DNA from: Filosporella fistucella
Lineage: Eukaryota > Ascomycota > Leotiomycetes > Helotiales
Length of the DNA: 64,000 nucleotides
Assembly: GCA_030077755.1 (NCBI GenBank)
Contig: JAQJZZ010000012.1
Coordinates: forward strand, 310,001-374,000
Direction: 5' to 3'
Part shown: one piece after another, positions 44,701 to 52,661 of the stretch
Numbering within the stretch: the first letter of the stretch is position 1
Layout of the letters: each line of letters starts with the position of its first letter
Notes under the pieces: generated by a model
Database searches by the model: none
The model's input: only the letters and a program-made list of their open reading frames with translations
What the model was told of the DNA's origin: nothing
Made by a program: the position numbers and the translations under genes

Positions 44701-46909
44701 ATATATAGTGGTTGTGGCCACAGCTCCAGGAAGGTGATATTGAAAAGATCTGTCGGGCGGGAGGCGTCGCAAAGTCTGAAAGGTGATCCCCCAGGTATTG
44801 ATGATGGAATTAATTCAGTGTTTGATTTTGCGAAGTCAGTAGGCAAGTACAAGTTCTTATAATAAATAAGTTAGACAATTGCTTAGTAAATAGACATTAT
44901 ATGGTTGAATACGATAACGTTAAATTGGTGTTGTTCGGTAAATTGTAAGGCTGAATCACTAGTCACGTGCTCTGTCACGAGAGGTTCCAAATCTGCTCCG
45001 GCAGGGAGCTCTTGCAAGGGAGCAGAAACGGATTCCTGGGCAAAGTTCGGTATGGAAATTGTAGCCGGGGCACACAGAGGCCAAAATGGGTTCCACATTA
45101 TGGTGCGCAGGCTGACTCAGGGCGTGCTCAGGATGCTCAGGCTCTGCTCAGGCTCTGCTCAGGTTCTGCTCAGGTTCTGCTCAGGTTCTGCTCAGGCATG
45201 CTCAGGCTCGGCTCAGGTATGCTCACCCTCAGCTCAGGTTAAAGCAGCAGTTGCTCACGTCCAGAGACTAAAACGGAACCAGCGAAAGGGAAAATTAATC
45301 CTGAGTCTATGGGTATTTTCTACTGAGATCATGGAAGGGCAAGAGATCTTGGTTTGCTGACAGAGTTCTTCAGATGGGCAGCTCGGAAATATATTTACAG
45401 CGTTCAGTTCTGGACTTACAGCTGGAGCTTTTGTATGGGGTGTGCTGGTGGATATTATTGGTGAGTGTTATCCCTATCTGCTCTCTTCTCCTGGATCAAT
45501 TGGGGTTAATTATTATCAGGTCGTCGTTGGGCGTTCAACGGCACTGTCCTAATTACTTGCATATTTGGTCTTTGCCTCGGTGCCCCAAATACCTATAATG
45601 CGGTGCTTGTCCTTACCGCCTTCAATGGCTTTGGTATTGGAGGAAACATCCCCATCGATACAACTATCTGCCTAGAATTTCTGCCAAAGGTGAGTTGTCC
45701 GCAATATCAAATGACTCCCCTGGCTCACTTTTCTCCAGAACCGTCGATTCTTGCTCGCACTCCTTTCAATATTCCAACCTTTGGGAGTGATAGTCTGCTC
45801 CGGCATTGCTTATGGCTTCATTCCAAGATATTCCTGCCCATCCGACTTACCTTCATGCGGTTCTACTCCTTCAGGAACACCCTGCTGTACCAAATCGTCA
45901 AACTATGGATGGAGATATTTGATGTTCACATTGGGAGGAATTTCGCTCTTCGTTTTCTTCCTTCGTTTTGTGATCTTCAATTTCCAAGAAAGTCCGAAGT
46001 TCTTATTGAGCAAAGGAAAAGACGACCAGGCCTTAATAGTGCTAAACAATGTGGCGAAGACTAATGGCAGAGTCTCAAGTGTGACAATGGAGAGTTTTGA
46101 GATGCTGAGAAGATATGAGGAGAGGAGAAGTGATTCGGGATCTAGTGGAGTTGAGACGAGCATGATTCGAGACAATAGCTCGAAGAGATTTGTGACTGCT
46201 CCTATGCAGAGCGTAAAAGGGGAACTGAAAAGAGTCAGCATTCTATTCTCGACAGCTACGCTTGCAAGATTAACTATCCTGGTCTGGATAATCTATGCTT
46301 TCGACTATTGGGGCTTCTCAGTCGCTGGTAAGCAATCCGAAATTTTCTCGAAATTTTCACTTCGCCTTAGCAGAAAACTCACTGTTAACTCCACCAGGCT
46401 CATTCCTTCCCACCATTCTTGCTCGCAAGAATTCCTCCATCAACGTCTCCATCTCGGAGACCTACCGCGACTATATAATCATCTACACCCCAGGTCTTCT
46501 CGGCGTCGCTCTCGGCGCCCTTCTAATCCAGGTGCCACATGTTGGCAAGAAATACGCCATGCTCGTCTCCAGTGCTCTCATGGCCGTATCGCTCTTCCTC
46601 TTCGCAGCCGTAAACACTCAAGCGAGCAACATCGGTCTCAACACCATGGAATGCTTTTTTCAATCCATGTTCAACGCCATTCTCTACGGTTGGACACCCG
46701 AAGCATTCCCGGCATCGGTCAGAGGGACGGCTAGCGGGATAGCGAGCTTCTGGGGAAGACTGTTTAGTATTTTCTCGCCGCTTATTGCAGCACATCTGCT
46801 TGAAAAAAGTCTGAATGGTCCGTTGTATCTGGCTGGTGCAGGAGTTTTAGTGTGTTGTATTGCTATTCTGGGATTGCCTGGACGAGCGATGGTTCAGGAA
46901 GTAGAATGA
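35799..46909 (+). CDS. MFS transporter (sugar/metabolite type), split by a 9.2-kb intron
   Basis: Exons 35799-35856, 35903-36151, 45374-45460, 45520-45689, 45739-46327 and 46398-46909 join in frame to 554 aa. The frame has no stop, and every junction completes a conserved family sequence: [30 protein letters not shown] then [20 protein letters not shown] across the large intron, [34 protein letters not shown] and [17 protein letters not shown]. Twelve TM segments can be traced, so this should be a plasma-membrane symporter of unknown substrate. Intron 2 (36152-45373, 9222 nt) contains other genes on the opposite strand and is far beyond the usual intron length here. Whether it is still spliced is the key question. 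Confidence 0.85.
36214..36314 (+). repeat. Left boundary repeat array (CTCAGG / CCTGAGC)
   Basis: Contains one GCTCAGG, two copies of an 11-base unit CACCCTCGGCT, and then four to five copies of CCTGAGC spaced 9-10 bases. The last two copies form half of the 17-bp inverted match with the right array. The 11-base unit also recurs at the right end as GCTCACCCTCAGCTCAG, in direct orientation. Confidence 0.8.
36422..36843 (-). pseudogene. Fragment of a fungal membrane protein
   Basis: The frame opens after a CAG acceptor near 36844 ([19 protein letters not shown]) and runs through a hydrophobic segment ([19 protein letters not shown]). The conserved-looking stretch [33 protein letters not shown] and then [13 protein letters not shown] follow. 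It resembles a widespread family of uncharacterised fungal integral membrane proteins in which this stretch lies mid-protein. It stops at 36422, just inside the left repeat array, before the further TM segments expected of the family. The upstream exon would end at the GTAAGTCAC near 36880. Treated as a truncated copy inside the insertion. Confidence 0.45.
36898..38100 (-). other. Fragmentary coding-like sequence inside the insertion
   Basis: Two minus-strand open stretches, 37486-37965 ([28 protein letters not shown] and [17 protein letters not shown]) and 36898-37266 ([20 protein letters not shown]), have protein-like composition but no family match. They lack clear starts, and I could not join them to each other or to neighbours. 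A poly-T/TTTC-rich tract near 37430-37480 separates them. They may be exons of a captured gene. Confidence 0.3.
38160..38711 (-). pseudogene. Protein-kinase domain fragments in permuted order
   Basis: The upstream piece (38711-38320) contains [21 protein letters not shown], which matches kinase subdomain IX (DVWSLGCVxSE). Later in the same exon, [13 protein letters not shown] matches helix E. After an intron (GTAAGT...GAAG, 38319 to about 38279) the frame reads [15 protein letters not shown] and [11 protein letters not shown]. These are the catalytic loop (HRD changed to HTD) and the metal-binding loop (DFG changed to DPG). A one-base frame change in a T run leads into TKGGTHTYG, the activation loop. 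Subdomain IX thus precedes the catalytic loop, the reverse of a normal kinase. The piece is broken and permuted, and no N-lobe was found. Confidence 0.55.
39066..39553 (-). pseudogene. Patatin-like phospholipase fragment fused to a C2H2-like stub
   Basis: Exon 39553-39382 ends [24 protein letters not shown]...TAG intron joins it to 39321-39066, which starts [20 protein letters not shown]. This reproduces the patatin nucleophile elbow (GxSxG within GGTSTGG) and the helix after it (GLIAIMLGRLRM in relatives). Upstream, the expected DGGGxRG oxyanion motif appears only as LGGGVIEYP, and downstream the catalytic Asp region is missing. Instead the frame runs into [20 protein letters not shown], a damaged C2H2 finger, and stops. 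Only the start of a patatin domain is present, so lipase activity is not expected. Confidence 0.6.
39621..39754 (-). pseudogene. HSP70-like ATPase fragment exon
   Basis: One exon-like segment bounded by a TTATAG acceptor and a GTAAGT donor reads [19 protein letters not shown] then [20 protein letters not shown]. The VCDAGGGT core matches phosphate-binding loop 2 of the actin/HSP70 ATPase fold as found in fungal HSP70-like proteins. Nothing else of an HSP70 is recognisable nearby. Its splice sites would join it to the patatin-like exon on one side and to the hydrolase fragment on the other. Confidence 0.5.
39802..42810 (-). CDS. Chimeric frame: C2H2 zinc-finger protein joined to a truncated alpha/beta hydrolase
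   Basis: Long frame from the ATG at 42810. A 45-nt in-frame segment (40422-40378, GTAGGT...GCTAAT...CTGCAG) is probably an intron. Residues 1-350 are Asn/Gln/Ser-rich, as in many fungal regulators. Cys/His clusters follow: [45 protein letters not shown] and [22 protein letters not shown] final half-finger reads [17 protein letters not shown], after which relatives normally have further fingers. Here the sequence changes abruptly to [19 protein letters not shown] and FWPADLLP, the start of a DUF676/SesB-like hydrolase, and ends soon after YGYDTG, without the catalytic Ser elbow. The C-terminus is clearly a fusion of two truncated genes. Confidence 0.65.
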   Translation of the reverse strand: MAYQAPNGNDINSRLNHMISPQHLPLLQPATSNATDGYYSPVGGSQGNFSQQSFAGLNEDMMMQDIDMSMFDSPGLDAPGTLIIRSQHCSLPKTNPAKVNGNNPQFQLGPSGYQNTTAFPQFHPSFSAASGTQTHPFAAPLNPHAHNQIFNQSSHHSAPLPQSSTLGNFDWEEIANSMSLQNPGINPAALMTSREGSMLDPKKISKPQHHRRRRNAPRPSPKQKTPSSTNSRMGRDDTPVPIKIQTMSPAVSSARNMIQEDAVDPETALSLLRNSVKTRPYSPISQREMADLIKKMEDVMQREKMYGSSSDSEEATIPSTWSDSISNSEAIEVDDTTDITSVSSIQVPATEEVAESEAPEPKYIHKKDCRNCGYKPNYSCSKPGCGYFAHTRGDAKRHEEGKKHYLQTQFMCCECPLSNPALNNPICEFCNLHFQNLGILRAHYVVCANAKTNGRVFSRKDHFIEHLREEHGIVDDDATVTGSRYTVAGAWPTQCHRCPKTFQSWDERMDHLAEHAEEDFYSKGSDKKFDDDYDEDEDQDNHPGGGGDPQRKIGNGQSKHTASKQSKNSSQSFSKTSSGSSNYRSRTHSPVLDQAFAKHKPSLALERYLNDDQNPVPLPPGDQPSLINEPLPCSLPPTPLDVAELDSKPELQSPKLRTPLASTLHPFPQMIPKDKLGKATRLYQIYKEAQLIAELDDRLRNKGAQSSDSKPPSRSHRSRPSSEYDTSTSLTSVISFDEDYDPSVPRRETVPGELTSYNGTKSVHRMRRKYTPEQRAKTALIRCIGSCDLCCRRKVPVGIIRSFCFLANALQCPLAHHDIAALEKNLMERKPGYISAPPVPRSFVSECLEPPEPDSPRLIHSGKVTTLLSYSDPDPWKFNSTTNYSQEDLRHFACPSAKFKESKSFRRKADWVRHENERHRSLTHLTAFQSDPNPKADIVLVHGLAGLSSKTWSNNAKTFWPADLLPIENTANQRIFTYGYDTGSAQSFISEPCISQLGLGLK
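42811..43612. other. Upstream region of the zinc-finger frame within the insertion
   Basis: Between the C2H2 start codon and the ECM15 stop codon. Short frames on both strands are unsupported. The part after 43350 contains ECM15 3' flank. Confidence 0.45.
43613..44215 (-). CDS. ECM15: ECM15 / UPF0045 (MTH1187-like) thiamine-binding-fold protein
   Basis: Four exons (44215-44156, 44092-43987, 43856-43754, 43697-43613) join in frame to 117 aa. The chain reads [78 protein letters not shown] and a short C-terminal helix. This is the full length and all conserved blocks of the UPF0045 family (ferredoxin-like fold, small tetramers; some members bind thiamine or its analogues). Yeast ECM15 is about the same size. 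It is the only complete, apparently functional gene in the insertion. Its promoter and start overlap the intron-like tail of the adjacent ML-domain fragment. Confidence 0.85.
44330..44790 (-). pseudogene. ML-domain (NPC2 / PG-PI transfer protein-like) fragment
   Basis: Exons on the minus strand read [28 protein letters not shown], then [10 protein letters not shown], then [18 protein letters not shown] and [19 protein letters not shown]. This follows the ML lipid-binding fold of fungal phosphatidylglycerol/phosphatidylinositol transfer proteins (CDxSxPTDLxNITxVDLxPNPP at the start, CPLEKG in the middle). The signal-peptide exon is missing upstream and the last strand with its PGxYxVxAD motif is missing downstream. 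Splice sites between the visible exons are canonical. The gene is therefore cut at both ends, with the right repeat array lying about 325 bases upstream of its break. Confidence 0.6.
45115..45240 (+). repeat. Right boundary repeat array, 11-bp unit GGYTCTGCTCA
   Basis: About ten GCTCAGG cores in a row, mostly 11 bases apart (units GGCTCTGCTCA and GGTTCTGCTCA), degenerating to GGCATGCTCA and CCCTCAGCTCA at the outer edge. It lies between the ML-domain fragment and the continuing MFS intron. Confidence 0.85.
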
Positions 46910-47207
46910 GGAACATCATGGGAAATATCTAGAGAGTATATTGGGTCTGTCGCAGTAAGTAAAATATCTTGTAGCATGAATGTCGAAGCCGCGTGACATG
47001 TTCTATTTGTTGCAGCAACACTCAGCTTTCAGCAAGACTTGAAAGGTAACAGTGGTTTCAGCGATGATATACCTGGTCCGACTCTCAACCCGTGTCATTA
47101 AACGAATGTCACGGTAAAAATAGATATGAAATTATAACATGCGGAACCACTTGCACATTACGTCCGAATAAAAGCAACAACTCATCTCTTCCTTTCTAGC
47201 CGCTAAA
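46910..47207. other. Convergent intergenic region
   Basis: Just under 300 bases between the 3' ends of two MFS transporter genes. Nothing seen. Confidence 0.5.
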
Positions 47208-48925
47208 TTATGCCTTCTCCACATGCTCCTGTGTGCGAACCTGCCCACCAACCTTAGACTCCGACGCCTCCAGATCGAGCTTCTCTTCCCCCCGCGCTCT
47301 GGGGCCATCAAATAACAACGCAATATCCTCCAGAGAAGGGCCCTTCGTCTCAGGAAACAACATCCACACAACCACAAATTCAACGATCACCCACCCGACG
47401 AAGATAATGTAGAACTTCCACTTGATTTTGTCCAGACCGATTGGCGTAGTGAAAGAGGATAAGATATTAAAGCATTGCTGCGCAAAATAAAAGATAGCTA
47501 ATCCCGTGGTACGGAGCTCAAAAGGCGTAATCTCAGAGACGTAGAGACCCAGATTTCCATTCAGACCCAGGTTATATGCTGGAGAGAAGAGGTAGAGAAA
47601 GACGACGACGCTATATCCAGCGGCCTTATTGCCATCTTTTTGAAAGAGCGCACTACCGATAGTGATACAGATGTCGCAGATCCAGATAGCGGCTAGGGAC
47701 CAGAGGAACAGAGTGCGGCGACCGAGTTTTCCGGGGAGCGTGGCGAAGTAGAGGGCGCTGAACCAGGACACCATTTGAGATGTGGCGTTGATGAGGGTTT
47801 GTTGAAGATCGGTCTTCAACCCGACAGAGGACAGAATTGGAGAGAGATAGTAGGATACGAATGCGTTGCCAGAAAGCTGAGAGATGAGAGCTGCCCAAAC
47901 AAGAATAGCGAGTCTCTTTCGATTACCTGGGGTTTTGAGGAAAGCATGGAGATTGTTCAGATCTTTCCTGATCCCTGTGTGCTTAAATTCAGCCAAGTTG
48001 TTGACCGCTGATTGGATCTCCTCGAATTCGAAGATGGCCAATTCATCGTTATCGTTGTTGTCTCCATGGTACTTGACGATCATCTTCCACGCTTCATCGC
48101 TTCTTCCTTTAGACACCAGCCATCGAGGGCTTTCCGGAACGCTTCATTCAATGTTAGCTTTCAACGAATCAAGTAGAAATGCGATAATTACTCACAACCA
48201 AATACCGAGAAGTTGAATAGCTGATGGCACGACCTGCAATCCCGACGGGATACGCCAAGCGGCACTGTTCGTGATGCGAAACGTACCAAAGGTAGCCCAG
48301 CCAGCAACAATGGAGCCAAAGGCGTAGAACGTCAAGAAGAGGGCTGTAGCAGTGGTACGCTGGGCTGGGTGTGCGATCTCAGTAACGAAGGGAGAGCCAA
48401 CACCAGCAGTGATGATGCACCCAACACCAAGGAGAAGCCGGGCAATCACAAACATGGCAAGATTGACTGCACCTGCCTGTAGAGCTCCTCCGAGTACTGA
48501 GACCGCGGCCCCAAAAGCGAGGCCAGCTTTACGACCCCATCGATCACTGACGACGGGGATAAAGAAAACACCCACTACTCCACCTAATGGGTATGCCGCG
48601 TTGAAGAGTCCCAGCACGGCACCTTTGGGGGTTCCGAAGTAAGTTCTCCACTCGGTGACGGCTTGGAGACCGTTCATCATCGAGCCATCAAATCTGAAGA
48701 GGAGCGAGTTGTCAGTGAAGTATTTCTTCCTTCTCAGATGGTTGGAAAGCTAGAATAGTAAGATACGTACCCTTGTGAGAAGATTGACAAAAGAGGGATG
48801 ATGAGAAGTAGATTGAGCTTTCTGAGGTCCTTGTATCGGTACCATTTTGAAGTATCTATACCTCCAGAGGGCATAAAAGGGGCCGCTACCGACATCTCGA
48901 CGGGCTCAGGGTGAGGTGGTGCCAT
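47208..48925 (-). CDS. MFS sugar transporter (lactose-permease/hexose type)
   Basis: Exons 48925-48771, 48693-48196 and 48141-47208 join in frame to 528 aa. Sugar-porter signatures are present: DRWGRKAGL between TM2 and TM3, VPESPRWLVSKGR before the central loop, GRRTLFLWS, YVSEITPFELRTTGLAIFYFAQQ, and PETKGPSLEDIALLFDG at the end. I chose the ATG at 48925 (MAPPHPEPVEMS). It should be a plasma-membrane proton symporter for sugars or oligosaccharides. It shares a 1-kb divergent promoter region with the GH78 gene, which suggests uptake of the released products. Confidence 0.88.
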
Positions 48926-49919
48926 GGTTGCTGGCAATAGATGGCAATGAACGTCGTAATATATCTCTGAGTCTGAGAAAGAATGGTGGATGTTGGATGT
49001 TGGAGATTTGGGAGGAAAGTGATTCTCATAGTGGAATCATGAGAGTACTTTATACTTGAATCAGATACATGCACCATTATCTCCAGACAGTCCACGTCTG
49101 ATCAGGAACAAGTGGATCATAGGGGTCTAGGAGAAATCTGGAGTAAACAGGTCAGGGATAGGTAAAGCTCTCAAGAAGCGGGTCAGATGTTACCGAGCGT
49201 CCGGAGAGGTACCACTATGCTAGTGAAAGAAACTTAACAGATGAGAACAATCATCCCCGCTTCTCCTCTCTCCATACTCCAGAGTGTTTAATGAGGTGTT
49301 TGGTGGCTGGATCTGGCTTTGCGTGAAGAAAGTAGTGTTCGGACCATGTTAAGTGTTGCGAGGGGCGATACCGGTATAACATCCGCCGTCAACTCGCTGC
49401 CAACTTTGTCCGAAATGTCTTGTCCGTTGGGCTTGGCTGCATTGAATGGGTCAGACTCGCTTTAATATGGACTTAGTCTGACTCCAGTGGGAAATTCAAT
49501 ACATTCTTTGTAGTAAAATAGATACGTTGTATACGGGATACGAGCTTCTCCATGGTTCCCAGGTCCCAGACCCAAGTCGCATTTGTGGGACTCTGAATTC
49601 AGACTCTTTTTCACCTTACATCTGGGGGTTGGTCTATATTCGCGCCGGGAGTCGCGTTGAGCTAGAGTAATCAATGTACTGTATATGTTGGTTGTTTTCC
49701 ACTGTGGTTGTTTATTCTGGTTAAACTCTCTGCCATTATTTACCTCAAACTCCTCAGTACATCTGTATTTGTTCTAATCAAACTTTCTGCTACTCATCTC
49801 AATACATTCTGCAGCAAGCTTGCAGCCAGAATCCATTCCTTTCGCATCTTGTTTTCGTTGATTACTCTCACCGACCCATCGAACCTTTTCTATCATTTTT
49901 CTCAATACATTCTGCTCCG
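48926..49919. promoter_or_regulatory. Divergent promoter region between transporter and rhamnosidase genes
   Basis: About 1 kb between the start codons of the MFS gene (-) and the GH78 gene (+), so the two could be co-regulated. The leader of the GH78 gene contains a 15-base direct repeat. CGG triplets, the half-sites of Zn-cluster regulators, occur but no paired site stands out by eye. Confidence 0.45.
49798..49915 (+). repeat. Direct repeat CTCAATACATTCTGC in the GH78 leader
   Basis: Two exact copies (49798-49812 and 49901-49915), the second ending five bases before the GH78 start codon. They may be leader elements or a small duplication. Confidence 0.6.
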
Positions 49920-52490
49920 ATGGCAGCCAAACTTGTCGACAGGAGTTGGATGTGGCATCCTGACTTCACGGAGAGTCGCACCGACACAGCAGGACTCTTC
50001 GTCCATTTCCGCAGGCGCTTGATCCTCGATTCGCGCCCAATTCCACCTCTCCGAATCCAAATATCGGCAGACACTAGGTACAAATTATACGTGAACAATC
50101 GTTTGATCGCAAGCGGTCCTGTCAAAGGTGATCAGAAGCTATGGTTCTACGACGAAGTAGACTTAGGCCAATACCTCAAAATTGGAGAGAACAGAATCGC
50201 TGTCCACGTCCTGCGCTTCTTTCACGCAATTTCATATGCAAGCAGCTTTCCTCGGTTGCCAGTCGGGGGGTTGATGATCAAACCTATCGACTGCGGGCAG
50301 TTCTGGGCCGCACAGCTTCAAAGCAGCAGTTTGTGGGAAACGGCCATTGACCCATCCACCATTTTACCCACAGATCAGGTAGAAGATGATTTCTTGCACA
50401 TATATGAAACCCATAACGTCAACTTTACTTCTCCCGAAGATTTGGTGTGGATTACTGCAAAAGTCCACGAATTCCAAGCTTCAACTGGTCTCGGAGCACC
50501 GTGGAAACTCTCCCTGCGCATGATACCCGTTATGAGAACTCAAGAATCGTCCTTCGCCTGTTTACACAACATCAAGAGCTCGGTCTCAGACAGAGTTTGG
50601 GAAGATATACTGCTAAAGAAGGAGACCGAACACGCGACTCCTGGCAAAAGTCTTCTCCTCCCAGCGCACACAAGCCACTCTCTGGAGTTGGAGGTGGAGA
50701 ATCACACTACTGCCTTCTTACGTTTCGTTTACCAGCGGCCCGAGGCGGGAGGTAGTGTCTGTGAAATAACATATGCTGAGAGTTATGAGAATCCACCGAT
50801 TCTAGTCCCATATCTTCGATCAAAAGAACATCGCAGGGACAATGGCAAAGCTCTGTATGGCCCGAAAGACGTCTATACTTTTCGTGGTGCTGATGGTGTG
50901 ATGGGGCTCGACTATAATGAGGATGGAGAAACATACGAGACATTCAGTCCCTTCCACTTTAGAACTTTTCGCTTTCTCAAAATGAAAATCGATGTCGGGA
51001 GTACCAATCTCGTGCTAGAAGGCATCAAGATTGCACCAGTCACATACCCCTTGAAAGTTTCAGCACATTTCGATGTGGGAAATGCGGAGAACCACACGGC
51101 CATAGACAAGCTGTGGACAACCAGCATTCGGACTCTGTCCAATTGTATGCACGACTGTTACGAAGATTGCCCATTCTACGAACAGTTACAATACGCCATG
51201 GACACGCGAAGCTCGGCACTGTTTACCTATTACGTTTCAGGAGATGATCGATTGGCACGACAGGCCATGACACAGATCCACAGTTCATACGAGCCACGGG
51301 TAGGACTTACTTCCAGTCGAGCTCCATGCCACCAGCCTCAACTCATCCCTCATTTCTCTCTGTATTGGATCTGCGCTCTCAGCGATCACTATATATTTTT
51401 CGACGACCGAGATTTCATCCGCCCCTTCGCTGCCGTCATTGACGGCGTTCTCGAGTTCTTCAATTCGCGAATCGATCCAGAAATCAACTTGGTCTCTACA
51501 AAGTCCGAACCAGGGCTGTGGGATTTCACTGACTGGACCAACGAGTGGCGACCGTATGGTATTCCTCCTGCTGTTGCGCGCACCGGTTTCTCCACGTATA
51601 CGAACTGTTTGTATGCATATACTCTCAAGAATGCAGCGGTGATCCTCCGGGCTCTAGACCGTTCCCCGACTGCGGACGAATATTCGAAGCGCGCACATGT
51701 CATTTTGGAGGCCGTAAAGCGACATTGCTTCGATGGGTCTGTCTTCACCGATGGACTTGCCAGATCCGCGGATTCAAAACTTGACTACAGTGTTCACTCC
51801 CAAGTATTCGCTGTTCTATGTGGAGCTGCCTCTGGCCCCCTCGCTCGGTCTATTCTCGTCAAGTCCCTGGCGCTATCGTTACAATTTTCAAGCCTGCACT
51901 TACCTTATCCTTCTCCAACAGCATCCGACACTGGCGGCGATGACTGTGGAAACCAGAAATTCACCCAGACTTCTCTCTCTATGTCATTCTATACGTTACG
52001 GGCGCTCGTCCTAGCTGGGGGATCTTTATATACTAGTCACTTTGACGCCTTCTTCCAGCCATGGCGTAACCAGCTCGCGCTCGGCCTGACCACCTGGGAG
52101 GAGGATGCCGTATCACAGCGCTCTGATTGCCATGCATGGGGTAGTGTACCGATATTCGAGTTCATGGCTGAGGTCGCGGGCATCTATCCTGCAGCACCTG
52201 GCTGGACTATTGTTGGGTTCCGCCCACGCCTCGAGCTTTTCCCCACTATCAATGCTCGGATACCGATGCTGGTGGGACGGAGGAGGGCTTTGGTATGTGT
52301 ATGGTGGCAGACAGAGGAGTCTGGGGATGTCAAGCTGGGATTTAGGATCGAACTGGAAGTTTCGAGCAGTCGAGAGATGGTAGTACCTGTGATGGTCAAC
52401 TTGCCTGGCCAGACCTTCGGCATGAACTGTACGACCGAAGAGGTCACTTTCGTAGTAAAGGCAGCAGATATAGCCGCTGCTGGTTGCTAG
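49920..52490 (+). CDS. GH78-type alpha-L-rhamnosidase, intracellular
   Basis: Intronless frame of 856 aa from MAAKLVDRSWMWHPDF. The N-terminal beta domain has the sugar-binding-like RYKLYVNNRLIASGPVKGDQKLWFYDEVDL typical of GH78 proteins. The catalytic (alpha/alpha)6 domain begins near residue 385, with NCMHDCYEDCPFYEQLQYAMDTRSS carrying the conserved acidic residue after CPxxE. WDFTDWTNEW near residue 530 and HAWGSVPIFEF near residue 740 continue the family pattern. No signal peptide is present, so it acts inside the cell, probably on oligosaccharides or rhamnosides brought in by the adjacent transporter. A Zn-cluster regulator is transcribed convergently just downstream. Confidence 0.85.
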   Translation: MAAKLVDRSWMWHPDFTESRTDTAGLFVHFRRRLILDSRPIPPLRIQISADTRYKLYVNNRLIASGPVKGDQKLWFYDEVDLGQYLKIGENRIAVHVLRFFHAISYASSFPRLPVGGLMIKPIDCGQFWAAQLQSSSLWETAIDPSTILPTDQVEDDFLHIYETHNVNFTSPEDLVWITAKVHEFQASTGLGAPWKLSLRMIPVMRTQESSFACLHNIKSSVSDRVWEDILLKKETEHATPGKSLLLPAHTSHSLELEVENHTTAFLRFVYQRPEAGGSVCEITYAESYENPPILVPYLRSKEHRRDNGKALYGPKDVYTFRGADGVMGLDYNEDGETYETFSPFHFRTFRFLKMKIDVGSTNLVLEGIKIAPVTYPLKVSAHFDVGNAENHTAIDKLWTTSIRTLSNCMHDCYEDCPFYEQLQYAMDTRSSALFTYYVSGDDRLARQAMTQIHSSYEPRVGLTSSRAPCHQPQLIPHFSLYWICALSDHYIFFDDRDFIRPFAAVIDGVLEFFNSRIDPEINLVSTKSEPGLWDFTDWTNEWRPYGIPPAVARTGFSTYTNCLYAYTLKNAAVILRALDRSPTADEYSKRAHVILEAVKRHCFDGSVFTDGLARSADSKLDYSVHSQVFAVLCGAASGPLARSILVKSLALSLQFSSLHLPYPSPTASDTGGDDCGNQKFTQTSLSMSFYTLRALVLAGGSLYTSHFDAFFQPWRNQLALGLTTWEEDAVSQRSDCHAWGSVPIFEFMAEVAGIYPAAPGWTIVGFRPRLELFPTINARIPMLVGRRRALVCVWWQTEESGDVKLGFRIELEVSSSREMVVPVMVNLPGQTFGMNCTTEEVTFVVKAADIAAAGC

Positions 52491-52661
52491 GGGCTGTAGA
52501 TCCGGGTAGCTGAAATTCTCTCAACGAAAGTCCATCGATCCCGTTGCTGGCTTTCGCAGTTCATGTTGTGGAGAAATGATACCATGTTGATTTAAAACAT
52601 GAATAAAACCTATTTAGATCACATTTATATGAAAACGAAATGAAACTTCAGCCCTGGATCA

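Larger units (their letters stand above)
36214..45240. mobile_element. Putative non-autonomous insertion carrying gene fragments
   Basis: Block of about 9 kb inside intron 2 of the MFS gene. Both ends consist of GCTCAGG/CCTGAGC-type arrays. The left array (36214-36314) includes CCTGAGCATCCTGAGCA at 36298-36314; the right array (45115-45240) includes its exact reverse complement at 45125-45141. All supported genes and fragments inside lie on the minus strand, and most are truncated at one or both ends. No transposase, integrase, Rep/helicase or reverse transcriptase is visible, so if it is a mobile element it is non-autonomous. Exact ends and a target-site duplication could not be fixed by eye. 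Alternatives are an ectopic DNA-repair insertion or an assembly join. Confidence 0.6.

Noticed and set aside
36214..45240. Helitron or Starship element
   Set aside because: No Rep/helicase, no tyrosine recombinase, no CTRR-type end or hairpin seen; the ends are GCTCAGG arrays instead.
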